64,000 nt of DNA from Rossellomorea vietnamensis NBRC 101237 (GCF_001591825.1 NZ_BCVQ01000020.1:1-64000), one strand, 5' to 3'. Positions 50,523 through 59,112 are shown, counted from the stretch's first letter. Numbers and translations are program-made. Notes: a model not told the origin generated them from the letters alone.

Positions 50523-52481
50523 ATGAAGACAAAAAAGGTATCATTATCGATCATCAGTATCCTGTTTTTACTGACGGGGGGATTCATTCAACCACAGGTT
50601 GGAAATAAGAGCGTGGAAGCGGCCACTCAGACAGCCGTCATCAATGAAGTGGCATGGATGGGAACGACAGGTTCTTACAATAATGAATGGTTGGAACTTC
50701 ACAATCCCACTTCAACGGATCTTGTCCTTGATGGTTGGACACTTGAAGCCGCGGATGGTTCACCAAGCATTGCCTTAAGCGGGACGGTTGCGGCACAGGA
50801 TTATTTTTTGCTGGAAAGAACGAGCGACAGCACGATCTCAACTGTTACAGCTGATCAAGTATATACAGGAAGCCTTGGGAATTCCAATGAAACCCTGTAT
50901 TTAAAAGATGCATCGGGTACCATCATCGATGAAGTGAACGGTTGGTATGCCGGGGACAATACGACGAAAGCGACGATGTCGAGGATCGATCCGTCTGTCA
51001 GTGGGACCGTCTCAACGAATTGGAGTACGGCAACCACTTCATACGAAGGTGGATTCGGGACACCTAAAGCGGCTAATGCCGAAGCTCCGGCGGGTGATGG
51101 GAGTGAATCCCTTACGAATGTGAGCGAGGAGCTGGGGGCCATCAATGTCTATTTCAATAAAAGCGCCTCTACTCAATACGCCATGCCGGGTAATGAAGCA
51201 AACTACAATGTCAATCTCGAAGATCGATTATTAAAGCGATTGAATGCAGCGACAACGTCAATCGATTTCGCCACATATGAAATCAATCTGCCGCGGGTGG
51301 TGGATGCGTTAATGGAAAAAGCCGCTCAAGGAGTGGACGTACGAATTCTGGCAGACGCGAAGGACGGAAGTGATCCTCACTATGCAGAACGTTATGAGAC
51401 GATGCGTCTAAACTTGGAAAAGCTTGTCCGAGGAAAGGATGGAGTAGTCGGGACTGGGGACGATGCCCATATTTTATCGGATTCTCCCATGTTTGTCGTA
51501 GAAGATGCAACGAAGCGTGGGGCATATGGTTTACCAGCAAGCTTCAATGACTTTCCAAAGCGTAATGTGACAGTCGGAAGTACGGCGACTACAGGCTATA
51601 TGTTTGTCGAAGGAGAACTGAAAGACACGGACAGCTACTATTCTCCCGGTAATCAGATGCATAATAAATTTGCTGTGATCGATGGGCAATGGGTCTTTAC
51701 CGGCAGCTGGAACTTTACCGTTACGGGACTTTATGGAACAGAAGAAAACATGGAGCAAGGAATCCTTGACGGAAATCAGCAGCATGTCGTAGAGGTCCAC
51801 TCACCTGAGCTTGCCTCTATCTATAAAATAGAATTTGAAGAAATGTGGGGAAGCGGGACGACGACCCCGGATAATACGGTTTCCAATTTCAGTACCCGCA
51901 AAATCGATAATACGCCTCATACCCTGACCATCGGTGGCGATAAAGTTGAAATTTATTTTTCTTCGGGGGATGACGCTGTTGGACGCATGAGGGATCTTGT
52001 GAAAACGGAAGCGGACGAAAATGCGTACTTCACCATTTTCGCCTGGAGCGATCAGGCATTGGTGGACGAATTGAAGAACAAATGGGAAGGAAGCTATGTG
52101 GATAATCAGGGGACACGGACTGGCTTTGATGTAAAAGGCGTATTCGATCCAAGCTTCTGGAACCAATGGTGGTCGGCGAGCATCGAAATGACGGGGAGAA
52201 CGGCCACCCAAACGAGTACGAATAACCCGAATACACGGTGGGCGAATCCTGCACCTGTCTACGCAGCCAATGAAAGTCGGAAGCTTCATGCCAAAACGAT
52301 GCTCATCGACGCGGACACGAACAGCGATCCAACGGTCATCGTGGGGTCGACCAACTGGAGCGAAAACGGTAATAATGTGAATGATGAAAATATGCTCATC
52401 ATCCATGACGACAGCATCACGAATCAATTCCTGCAGGAGTTCAATGCAAGATTCGCGAATGCAGGCGGAATGCTTCAATAA
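50523..52481 (+). CDS. Secreted lamin-tail/phospholipase-D-like phosphodiesterase
   Basis: A 652-aa exported protein. A signal peptide (residues about 1-33, cleavage after SVEA) precedes a lamin-tail domain (about 38-155; INEVAWMGTTGSYNNEWLEL), which in bacteria accompanies extracellular nucleases. The catalytic part has two HKD motifs: His380 in HNKFAVIDGQWVFTGSWN and His589 in HAKTMLIDADTNSD followed by VGSTNWSENG. There is no cell-wall anchor, so it is probably released. Phosphodiesterase action on DNA or phospholipid is expected; nuclease is favoured because of the lamin-tail domain. Confidence 0.88.
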   Translation: MKTKKVSLSIISILFLLTGGFIQPQVGNKSVEAATQTAVINEVAWMGTTGSYNNEWLELHNPTSTDLVLDGWTLEAADGSPSIALSGTVAAQDYFLLERTSDSTISTVTADQVYTGSLGNSNETLYLKDASGTIIDEVNGWYAGDNTTKATMSRIDPSVSGTVSTNWSTATTSYEGGFGTPKAANAEAPAGDGSESLTNVSEELGAINVYFNKSASTQYAMPGNEANYNVNLEDRLLKRLNAATTSIDFATYEINLPRVVDALMEKAAQGVDVRILADAKDGSDPHYAERYETMRLNLEKLVRGKDGVVGTGDDAHILSDSPMFVVEDATKRGAYGLPASFNDFPKRNVTVGSTATTGYMFVEGELKDTDSYYSPGNQMHNKFAVIDGQWVFTGSWNFTVTGLYGTEENMEQGILDGNQQHVVEVHSPELASIYKIEFEEMWGSGTTTPDNTVSNFSTRKIDNTPHTLTIGGDKVEIYFSSGDDAVGRMRDLVKTEADENAYFTIFAWSDQALVDELKNKWEGSYVDNQGTRTGFDVKGVFDPSFWNQWWSASIEMTGRTATQTSTNNPNTRWANPAPVYAANESRKLHAKTMLIDADTNSDPTVIVGSTNWSENGNNVNDENMLIIHDDSITNQFLQEFNARFANAGGMLQ

Positions 52482-52487
52482 ATATGA

Positions 52488-52525
52488 AAAAAGGATGGTT
52501 CTCATTTCGAGAATCATCCTTTTTA
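52488..52525. terminator. Bidirectional terminator
   Basis: AAAAGGATGGTTCTC and GAGAATCATCCTTTTT around a 5-base loop lie between the PLD-like gene and the convergent small membrane gene. Confidence 0.88.
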
Positions 52526-52530
52526 CTTGG

Positions 52531-52818
52531 TCATTCCATCCCGGGGGCCTTCTGAATTTCAAAGATAAGGACAATTGCAGTGAGTGCATGGGCAATCAAT
52601 CGGATAATCGGGAAGAAGTTCATGAAGGAAGCAAGAATTCCAAGGAGACTGCCAAGGATCGGCTGATCTTCCGACCTGGAAATGTACAATACGCTCGCAT
52701 GCCACAGAGCTATTAGACAGAGGAGAAAAGGAATCGATTCTCCGGCGATATTACCAAAGATGGGGACGGCGAGAAATAATTCTATTGAAAAGGACAGCCA
52801 TTTTATTCGTGAAAGCAC
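52531..52818 (-). CDS. Small membrane protein, 95 aa
   Basis: An unrecognised membrane protein with three hydrophobic segments (SIELFLAVPIFGNIAG; PFLLCLIALWHASVLYI; NFFPIIRLIAHALTAIVLIF). The GTG at 52818 is chosen because AAGGAGG lies 9 bases upstream; the longer open frame to 52902 has no such site. It is convergent with the PLD-like gene and shares its terminator. No function can be assigned. Confidence 0.6.
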   Translation of the reverse strand: MLSRIKWLSFSIELFLAVPIFGNIAGESIPFLLCLIALWHASVLYISRSEDQPILGSLLGILASFMNFFPIIRLIAHALTAIVLIFEIQKAPGME

Positions 52819-52890
52819 GGACACACACCTCCTTATCTCAGTGTATGAGGGGGAGTGTGGTATGTGCCTGTTTGAGTAGAAGATTATCCA

Positions 52891-52925
52891 ACAAAAATCC
52901 ACCGTCCGGATAAAGGACGGTGGAC
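52891..52925 (-). terminator. Terminator of the aeRF1-like gene
   Basis: TCCACCGTCC and GGACGGTGGA arms (52898-52924) are followed, read leftward, by TTTTTG. Confidence 0.82.
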
Positions 52926-52932
52926 ACTAATG

Positions 52933-53733
52933 TTATGCCAATATTTTCTCAACGACTTTATGTTCATTCTCATTCAATAAGTTTTTTCCGATGGTTTCAT
53001 GGACTTCTTTATTCATGCTTTCTTCCAATACAGCGGCTTCCTCTTTATCTCCGACGAGGATGATTCGTTCCCATTTTTCATCGGCTGCTTTTTTGTCGAG
53101 GATGCTGCCGAGACTTTTCCACCAACGTTGTTGATTGGCTTTCAAGCGGTTTTCGTACTCCTCCTGCTGATTGGCTTTTCCACCGCCGCTTCCCATGCTG
53201 ACATCGGCATGATGCGGTCCTTCGTGCTTACGCCAGTCATCGGTTTCCAGATCGAATTCCATGAACTCGCTGGACTGAATTTCTCCGAACGCAGAAGTGA
53301 GGATTTTGATTTGGTTTTGTTGAAGAAGCACGAGCCCCGTATAAGGATGTTCTTTATGGAGAGCCTTCAATTGGTCAAGATGAGGATTCTCTTCCCAGTA
53401 GAAATTCGTTTCCACAGGCACCTGAAGTTCAAACGTTTCCCAGATCCCGCTATCCGCAGAAGCGAAAATGATGAAACTCCTTGGCAGCTCGCGTTCAAGG
53501 CTATGAACGTAGTTCTCCACTTTCGGGCGGATGGTTTGGAGCCTTTCTTTTTCTTCCGGTGCGCTTTCGAGATATTCTTCAAGTCGATTGAACCCATTCT
53601 TGAGGGCGATCTTCCACTCCCCACCCTGCTGATCTGGATCGCTGCGGTCGGTATTTAAGTAGATTGTCAATAACTTGTCCGGCTTCTGTAAGTATAAGTT
53701 TTCCAACACACTGATGGTCTTCTTTAAAGACAT
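52933..53733 (-). CDS. aeRF1-type release-factor-like protein (VLRF1/baeRF family)
   Basis: A ~266-aa protein of the bacterial archaeo-eukaryotic release-factor-like group, to which the VLRF1 proteins of Bacilli belong. The recognisable opening is LLTIYLNTDRSDPDQQGGEW, followed by a helical linker and a domain with AVLEESMNKEVHETIGKNLL at the end. The Gly-rich peptide-release loop may be represented by SMGSGGGKANQQ (about residues 185-195), analogous to GGQ-type loops. ATG 53733 has AAGGAGGAG upstream and is preferred over 53766. A role in peptide release or ribosome rescue is inferred from the family. Confidence 0.72.
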   Translation of the reverse strand: MSLKKTISVLENLYLQKPDKLLTIYLNTDRSDPDQQGGEWKIALKNGFNRLEEYLESAPEEKERLQTIRPKVENYVHSLERELPRSFIIFASADSGIWETFELQVPVETNFYWEENPHLDQLKALHKEHPYTGLVLLQQNQIKILTSAFGEIQSSEFMEFDLETDDWRKHEGPHHADVSMGSGGGKANQQEEYENRLKANQQRWWKSLGSILDKKAADEKWERIILVGDKEEAAVLEESMNKEVHETIGKNLLNENEHKVVEKILA

Positions 53734-53889
53734 GGAACTCCTCCTTATCGAATCGTTACTTTTCATATAAACGGTGGAGGAGGTGTTTAAACATTATTTT
53801 GTAAAAAAAGGGAATTTCATTTGGGGTAACGGGTGAAAAGCTGCAATGTTTCTCTGTCCATTTTTTCTCCAAGAAATCAGATAAATCAT

Positions 53890-53914
53890 GTTTTATGTTC
53901 TTTACACCGGGTAA
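53890..53914 (+). promoter_or_regulatory. Candidate sigma-B promoter
   Basis: GTTTTA, a 13-bp spacer and GGGTAA approximate the SigB consensus (GTTTAA-N13-15-GGGTAT) with one mismatch in each box, 38 bases before the zinc-ribbon gene. Confidence 0.4.
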
Positions 53915-53951
53915 ATATGTACTAAATAACAATCGACGGGAGAGAAAAAAC

Positions 53952-54185
53952 ATGAGCTATATTAACCAGGGCAGAGAGCGCATTCAATTTGATCGGAAAG
54001 GAAAGACAAAGGATTTACATATACTGGAGTGTACGCGTTGTTCGAATGAGTTCCGTTCGACGATGAATGTAAATCAGATAGAGTGTTCGAATTGTTCTAC
54101 ATCGACCAATCCTAAACTGGATCTGTCCCTCTTTAAAGTCATCGGTTTCATTGAAAATCTTCAAGGGAGTGAAGTACGTTGCTAA
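53952..54185 (+). CDS. Small zinc-ribbon protein, 77 aa
   Basis: A 77-aa soluble protein with a four-cysteine zinc-ribbon pattern, CTRC (about residue 28) and CSNC (about residue 46), which probably binds one Zn(II). The ATG at 53952 follows GGGAGAG at 8 bases. A 40-aa membrane peptide gene overlaps its 3' end by 7 bases, so the two are probably coupled. A candidate SigB promoter lies upstream. Function unknown. Confidence 0.7.
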   Translation: MSYINQGRERIQFDRKGKTKDLHILECTRCSNEFRSTMNVNQIECSNCSTSTNPKLDLSLFKVIGFIENLQGSEVRC

Positions 54186-54301
54186 ATAAAGATAAAATGG
54201 CTGATTTGAAAACGGATTTTAATGATATTCTATGGATGAGTTCCGGTGTTGCAATCATTCTATTATTAATTGCGTTGGCGAATTTCTTTATCATCTCTTA
54301 A
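54179..54301 (+). CDS. 40-aa single-pass membrane peptide
   Basis: A short gene starting with TTG, with GGGAG at 8-base spacing, overlapping the zinc-ribbon gene's last codons. The product (MLNKDKMADLKTDFNDILWM, then one hydrophobic helix rich in Ile and Leu, ending NFFIIS) is a typical small membrane peptide. The overlap and spacing suggest translational coupling with the zinc-ribbon gene. A terminator follows 23 bases later. No family is recognised. Confidence 0.55.
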   Translation: MLNKDKMADLKTDFNDILWMSSGVAIILLLIALANFFIIS

Positions 54302-54323
54302 GTGTTTCATATACCGTTTATTA

Positions 54324-54351
54324 AAAAGTCCTGAATTGCAGGGCTTTTTTT
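54324..54351 (+). terminator. Terminator of the zinc-ribbon/membrane-peptide operon
   Basis: AAAAGTCCTG-AATT-GCAGGGCTTTTTTT. Confidence 0.82.
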
Positions 54352-54372
54352 GTTGGGGAAAAGTATCATAAT

Positions 54373-54403
54373 AAAAAAACCTGACCCGAGGCCAGGTTTT
54401 TCG
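54373..54403 (-). terminator. Terminator of the aldehyde dehydrogenase gene
   Basis: AACCTGGCC-T-CGGGTCAGGTT hairpin read leftward, followed by TTTTTTTA. Confidence 0.78.
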
Positions 54404-54408
54404 TTCTG

Positions 54409-55857
54409 TTAACCCTTGTAGTTTTCATCGTACTCAAGATAAACAACATGTGTTTCAAGGTATTCATTCAGTCCGTGTTTCCCGTCAGCTCCACCGATTC
54501 CAGATTGCCCACGGCCGGCATGGAATCCATTGATGGCTTCGAAGTTTTCACGGTTTACGAAGGTTTCCCCGTATCGAAGCTCGTTAGCGGCTCTCATGAT
54601 CTCATGCAGGTTCTCGCTGAAAATCGAAGACGAAAGACCATACTCCGTATCGTTGGCAAGCTCGATCACTTCATCAAAATCCTTGTACGTCATGATTGGC
54701 AATACCGGTCCAAAGATTTCTTCCTGGATGATGTCCATCTCCTGCTTCACATCGACAAGGATGGTAGGTTCATAGTAGAAGCCTTTTTCCACGTTAACCG
54801 GCTTCCCACCCGTAAGGACTCTGGCTCCGTTTTCGACGGCGGTGTTGACCATTTCCGTTACGGTCTCGAGGCGGTCTTTATTGACGAGGGGCCCGATATC
54901 ATTATCACGATTTGTCGGATCCCCCACCGTTGTATTTTTCATAGCATCGGTCATCTTTTGGATGAATTCTTCTGCCACATCCTCATGCACATAGACGCGT
55001 TCCGCGTTCGTACACGCCTGGCCTGAGTTCGTGATCCTGGACGTTTTGATTTTTTCGACGGCAAGGTCGATATTGGCATGCTTGGTGACGATGGCCGGGG
55101 CTTTACCTCCCAGCTCCAGGTTCACTTTCGTGATGGACTTGGATGCTGCCTCCATCACTTTGGAGCCTGCAGGGTAGCTTCCCGTCATGGAAACCATGCG
55201 TACTTTAGGATGACTGGACATTGGATTTCCGATATCAGAGCCTTTTCCGGTCACCAGATTGAATACTCCTTTAGGCAGTTTCACTTCATCTATGATTTTA
55301 GCAAATTCACAGGCAGTGTTCGGAGTATACTGGCTTGGCTTCAGAACGATTGTACACCCTGTCACGAGTGCAGGTGCCACTTTCCTGGCAAGGATGAACA
55401 TCGGGAAGTTCCAAGGTACGATCCCTGACACAACTCCGATCGGTTTCTTATACACGAGTATGTTCTCGTTCGAACGCTCACTCTCGAGGATCTCTCCTTC
55501 GTAGCGGAGCGCCCAGCCCGCCATGTAGCGGAAATACTCGATGGCAAGGTCGACTTCTCCTTCGGAAGCTGCAAGGGTCTTCCCGTTTTCATCTGTCAGC
55601 ATCTGTACGAATTGATCCCGGCGTTCCTCCAGCTTATCAGCAATTTTATATAAATATGAAGCCCGTTCCTTAGAAGGAACCTTGCTCCACGAAAGGAAAG
55701 CCGTATGGGCAACATCCACGGCGTGGTTGACATCGTCTTCCGTACCAAGCGGAATAGAAGAAATCGTCTCCTCATTCGCCGGATTAATCACATCCCACGT
55801 CTCTTTCGACATACTATCCACAAACTCACCATTCACATACATCTGGTACTTCTCCAC
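54409..55857 (-). CDS. NAD(P)-dependent aldehyde dehydrogenase (AldA-like)
   Basis: A 482-aa aldehyde dehydrogenase oxidising an aldehyde to its acid. Visible are the cofactor region GIVPWNFPMFILARKVAPAL, the general-base Glu in NLELGGKAPAIV and the catalytic Cys in NSGQACTNAERVYV. The sequence most resembles lactaldehyde/glycolaldehyde dehydrogenases (AldA), though succinate-semialdehyde or betaine-aldehyde activity cannot be excluded. The start is GTG with AAGGAGG upstream. It is a single-gene unit ending in its own terminator. Confidence 0.88.
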   Translation of the reverse strand: MEKYQMYVNGEFVDSMSKETWDVINPANEETISSIPLGTEDDVNHAVDVAHTAFLSWSKVPSKERASYLYKIADKLEERRDQFVQMLTDENGKTLAASEGEVDLAIEYFRYMAGWALRYEGEILESERSNENILVYKKPIGVVSGIVPWNFPMFILARKVAPALVTGCTIVLKPSQYTPNTACEFAKIIDEVKLPKGVFNLVTGKGSDIGNPMSSHPKVRMVSMTGSYPAGSKVMEAASKSITKVNLELGGKAPAIVTKHANIDLAVEKIKTSRITNSGQACTNAERVYVHEDVAEEFIQKMTDAMKNTTVGDPTNRDNDIGPLVNKDRLETVTEMVNTAVENGARVLTGGKPVNVEKGFYYEPTILVDVKQEMDIIQEEIFGPVLPIMTYKDFDEVIELANDTEYGLSSSIFSENLHEIMRAANELRYGETFVNRENFEAINGFHAGRGQSGIGGADGKHGLNEYLETHVVYLEYDENYKG

Positions 55858-55944
55858 TATATTTCCTCCTTCAAGAACTGATTTCTCACATATCTCTTTC
55901 TTTTCCCGTCCAATGGGGAGGAGTAAACATAGGGATGTGCAAAA

Positions 55945-56028
55945 GAAGAGGGACGGACACCCTTCACACGTAACTGAACGTTGTTGTATCAGGGTTTAGC
56001 GTGTGAATATGGAGGTCCGTCCCTCAAA
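55945..56028. repeat. Long hairpin with AGGTCCGTCCCT-type ends
   Basis: AGGGACGGAC (from 55949) and AGGTCCGTCCCT (56013-56024) form the outer stem; TTCACACG and CGTGTGAA extend it inward, with an AACTGAACG-type loop region. It lies between the NADP-oxidoreductase stop (56034) and the aldehyde dehydrogenase start. It may terminate the leftward oxidoreductase transcript, but no long T-run is present. Confidence 0.6.
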
Positions 56029-56033
56029 AGGGC

Positions 56034-57056
56034 TTATTTTGATGGTTCGGCGATTTTAACGAGCTGTTTGCCGATGTTTTTTCCTTGGAAGAGTCCGAGG
56101 AAGGCGTCGGTTACGTTGTCGAGGCCTTCTGTGATGGTTTCTTCGTATTGGAGTTTCCCTTGGGAAAGCCATTCCCCAAGCTTTGTTGCGCCTTCTTTGA
56201 AGCGGTCGTTGTAGTCATTGACGACAAAGCCTTTCATGAGTGCGCTTGATTTGATCAGTCTGGATTGAACACGTGGTCCAAGGTCACGATCTGTTTTGTT
56301 ATAAGAAGAAATAGCCCCACACACTGGTATACGTGCATGTTTATTTAGTAAACTAAGGGCAGCGTCACCGATTTCACCACCGACATTTTCAAAGTACACG
56401 TCGATGCCATCCGGACATGCTTCTTTTAACGTTTTATAGATGTTATCTGTTGTTTTATAGTTGATTCCTTCGTCAAATCCAAGAGTATCCGTCAGGTAGT
56501 TGACTTTTTCATCAGATCCTGCAATCCCGACGACTCGGGCACCTTGGATCTTCGCAATTTGCCCGACCACTGAACCGACCGCACCTGCAGCACCGGACAC
56601 GACGACGGTTTCTCCTTCTTTCGGCTGACCGATGTCCATGAGTCCGAAATACGCAGTAAGTCCTGTCATTCCAAGGATACTTAAGTATGTGGAAATCGGG
56701 GCGACATCCGGATCGATGGTGCGGACCTCTTTCTCTTTCGCAACGGAATACTCCTGCCAAGGAAGCATGCCGACTACGAAGTCCCCTTTTTGGAAGTGTT
56801 CAGATTTTGATTCCACGATCTCTCCTACCACTCCACCGGCCAATGCCTCGTTTAGCTGGAAAGGTTCAACATATGACTTGGCATCAGACATTCTCCCGCG
56901 CATATAAGGGTCCACGGAAAGGTAAATCGTCTTGACAAGCACTTCCCCATTAGAAGGCTGGGGCACATCGATTTCTTTATAAAGGAAATCTTCTTTTACA
57001 GGCATGCCTTCAGGACGGGAGACTAATTGAATTTGCTGCTGTTTTTCAGGTAACAT
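56034..57056 (-). CDS. NADP-dependent medium-chain reductase (CurA/prostaglandin-reductase type)
   Basis: A 340-aa zinc-independent medium-chain dehydrogenase/reductase that reduces the C=C bond of enals or enones with NADPH. It has the N-terminal catalytic domain (LSVDPYMRGRMSDAKSY) and a Rossmann domain with VVSGAAGAVGSVVGQIAKIQ and RVVGIAGSDEKV. YFENVGGEIGD is also typical. The ATG at 57056 follows AAGGAGG and is preferred over 57089. It stands alone and is divergent from the APH-like kinase gene. Confidence 0.9.
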   Translation of the reverse strand: MLPEKQQQIQLVSRPEGMPVKEDFLYKEIDVPQPSNGEVLVKTIYLSVDPYMRGRMSDAKSYVEPFQLNEALAGGVVGEIVESKSEHFQKGDFVVGMLPWQEYSVAKEKEVRTIDPDVAPISTYLSILGMTGLTAYFGLMDIGQPKEGETVVVSGAAGAVGSVVGQIAKIQGARVVGIAGSDEKVNYLTDTLGFDEGINYKTTDNIYKTLKEACPDGIDVYFENVGGEIGDAALSLLNKHARIPVCGAISSYNKTDRDLGPRVQSRLIKSSALMKGFVVNDYNDRFKEGATKLGEWLSQGKLQYEETITEGLDNVTDAFLGLFQGKNIGKQLVKIAEPSK

Positions 57057-57165
57057 AACCATTCCTCCTTGGTATTTGACTCTAATCATTTTTTCCGATT
57101 ACTTGAAACTTATCACAAGAAGTTCTGGTTCTACAAAGAATAACACTTGAGAAAGGTGTGGTAAT

Positions 57166-58077
57166 GTGGCGCAAGTATGGGATGCAGAAGTAGCTGTCAC
57201 CACTTGTCAGGCCAAAAGGTTGATCGAGTCCCAATTTCCGGATTTGATCCCTGCTGACGTCAACATAATGGATTATGGTTTTGACAATACGGTCATGAAC
57301 GTAAACAATGATTGGGTTTTCCGGTTCCCAAGAAGGGAGATCGCTGTAAGGCTTTTGGAAACGGAAGGAAAGCTATTGCCACTACTTGAAGATAGCGGCT
57401 CGGTCCTTCATATACCGGTTCCGGCTTATTACGGCAAGCCTTCGTCTCAATACAAGTGGCCATTTCTCGGTTATCGCTTTGTGGATGGGTCCATCCCGTC
57501 CCGGGCAGCCTCTGTCGTGAGAGAGGGAGAGTCTGCCATTGCATTGGCGCGGTTCCTTAAAAAGCTTCACGGAATGAGTGTGGAGACAGCAGAAAAACGA
57601 GGGGTTCCATATGACGAGCTGTCTCGGTTGGATGTTGAAAAGCGGCAACCCGTATTGGAAAAAAACAAAGATGAAATCAAGGATCTCAATCTATTCCATC
57701 AAGTGGATAAATTAGAGACGTATCTCCATAACCTGCCAAGTAAGGCTTTGTCTGAAGAAACCACACTGGTACATGGCGACCTTCACTTTAAAAACATTGT
57801 GGTGGACAAAGAGGGCATCCTGTCAGGGGTCCTTGATTGGGGAGATGTCCATCTTGGTCACCGTGCCATTGATTTAAACCTGATCTACAGCTTTCTTACT
57901 CCTAAAGGAAGGACCCTATTTTTAAAAGAATATGGGGAGGTCGGGGAGGAAGAATTGGACTATGCCCGATTCAAAGCGGTTTATACGAACGTGGTGTTAC
58001 TTCTTTACGGCTACCATGAAAGGCAGCCTCATACAGTGAGGGAAGCCCGGAACAGCCTGGAGCTTGCCCTGACATGA
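57166..58077 (+). CDS. Aminoglycoside/macrolide phosphotransferase-like kinase
   Basis: A 303-aa kinase of the APH/choline-kinase fold. The catalytic loop is LVHGDLHFKNIVVD, with Asp as base and Asn for magnesium, and the DFG-equivalent is GVLDWGDVHLG. The N-terminal lobe reads FDNTVMNVNNDWVFRFPRRE. Start GTG with a weak AAAGG upstream. Family members phosphorylate antibiotics or small metabolites; resistance cannot be inferred from sequence alone. It is a single-gene unit. Confidence 0.82.
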   Translation: MAQVWDAEVAVTTCQAKRLIESQFPDLIPADVNIMDYGFDNTVMNVNNDWVFRFPRREIAVRLLETEGKLLPLLEDSGSVLHIPVPAYYGKPSSQYKWPFLGYRFVDGSIPSRAASVVREGESAIALARFLKKLHGMSVETAEKRGVPYDELSRLDVEKRQPVLEKNKDEIKDLNLFHQVDKLETYLHNLPSKALSEETTLVHGDLHFKNIVVDKEGILSGVLDWGDVHLGHRAIDLNLIYSFLTPKGRTLFLKEYGEVGEEELDYARFKAVYTNVVLLLYGYHERQPHTVREARNSLELALT

Positions 58078-58114
58078 AAAAGCCGGGTTGACTACACAGT
58101 CAACCCGGCTTTGA
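58077..58114. terminator. Bidirectional terminator
   Basis: AAAGCCGGGTTGACT and AGTCAACCCGGCTTT form a 14- to 15-bp stem between the convergent kinase and peroxiredoxin genes. Confidence 0.9.
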
Positions 58115-58117
58115 TTC

Positions 58118-58618
58118 TTACTTTACATTCTTTTGAATATATTTCACGATTTTACGAAGTTCATTTGCATGGGGACGGCCGAAAGGACTCGTTTGTCTTT
58201 GTTGGTACATGGCTTGTCCCTTTTCGTTCACTAGGAAATAAGCCGGTTCTCCATGTTGGCCGTGATCTTCATAAGGGGCATCCTCGCCATGATAGAAGAC
58301 ATCATAGGCTTTGATCGCCTCTAATTTTTCGTCGGCTAATACAGGGAAGGTCAGGTCTTCTTTATTGGCGAACTCCTGTAAATCGGCCATCTTATCACTC
58401 GAAATCGTCAATAAGTGCACATTATGTTTCTCGAAGTATTCCTTGTTCGCTTGAAGCTCCCTTAACTCTTCCTGACATACCGGACACCATGATCCGCGGA
58501 AGAACACAATGAGATGCCAGCTTTGATGTTCCTTCTGATGATCCTCAAACGAGAATGTTTCACCAGAAACGGCGGGGAGCGTGAAATTTGGTACCTTATC
58601 TTTTAATTGAAAAGCCAT
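58118..58618 (-). CDS. Peroxiredoxin-like thiol protein (AhpC/TSA family)
   Basis: A 166-aa thioredoxin-fold protein of the peroxiredoxin group. The active-site segment FFRGSWCPVCQEEL carries a CxxC pair in which the first Cys would be peroxidatic or, alternatively, thioredoxin-like. PNFTLPAVSGETFSFEDH starts the fold. AGGAGG precedes the ATG. It probably reduces peroxides or protein disulfides in the cytoplasm; no signal peptide is present. Confidence 0.88.
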   Translation of the reverse strand: MAFQLKDKVPNFTLPAVSGETFSFEDHQKEHQSWHLIVFFRGSWCPVCQEELRELQANKEYFEKHNVHLLTISSDKMADLQEFANKEDLTFPVLADEKLEAIKAYDVFYHGEDAPYEDHGQHGEPAYFLVNEKGQAMYQQRQTSPFGRPHANELRKIVKYIQKNVK

Positions 58619-58791
58619 TATTCATTCCTCCTAAGTGTTTTCTTACTTGTCAAATAGGCGTTAGGACAAACCCGAACTCTTGCCATCACATACAGTATAG
58701 TAATGTAATTTTATTTCATAAGATGTATTTCCCTTTTGGTGAAAAATAAAACGTACAAATGTGCAGATCATGAATGGAGAGGAAGAAAACG

Positions 58792-59106
58792 ATGAGAAAT
58801 AACAACAGACCTAAACTATGTATTTTCCCTGAATACAAATGGTGCGGGCCGGGATGCAGTGGACCGGGGGCACCCGTCAATTCGGTGGACGCCGCCTGCA
58901 AAGCCCATGACCTTTGTTATGACCGATATGGCCCGACATGTGAGTGTGATCGGATGTTCATTAAGAAATTGGAGGGCGAAATCGATCCGCATACACGAAA
59001 AGGGCGACATGCTTTCCTCTTCTATCAATACATGCAGCTTCAGACGAAGGTGAAGTGCCAGGGTAATCGATGTGGGAGGGGCCGGTGCAGGGGGTCTTGG
59101 GTCTAA
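58792..59106 (+). CDS. Phospholipase A2-like protein (parvovirus VP1u-like)
   Basis: A 104-aa basic, cysteine-rich protein. The sequence YKWCGPGCSGPGAPVNSVD matches the calcium loop and AACKAHDLCYDRYG the His-Asp catalytic helix of secreted phospholipase A2, in the arrangement also found in parvovirus VP1 unique regions (YxxGPGN-x4-G-x-P-x-N-x2-D, HDxxYD). His47 and Asp48 would be catalytic. No signal peptide is visible, so it may be cytoplasmic, spore-associated or exported otherwise. ATG 58792 follows GAGGAAG; ATG 58774 lacks a site. Confidence 0.75.
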   Translation: MRNNNRPKLCIFPEYKWCGPGCSGPGAPVNSVDAACKAHDLCYDRYGPTCECDRMFIKKLEGEIDPHTRKGRHAFLFYQYMQLQTKVKCQGNRCGRGRCRGSWV

Positions 59107-59112
59107 TGTGAA

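Noticed and set aside
57164-57200. ATG at 57164 as start of the APH-like kinase gene
   Set aside because: It is out of frame with the kinase; the in-frame GTG at 57166 is used.
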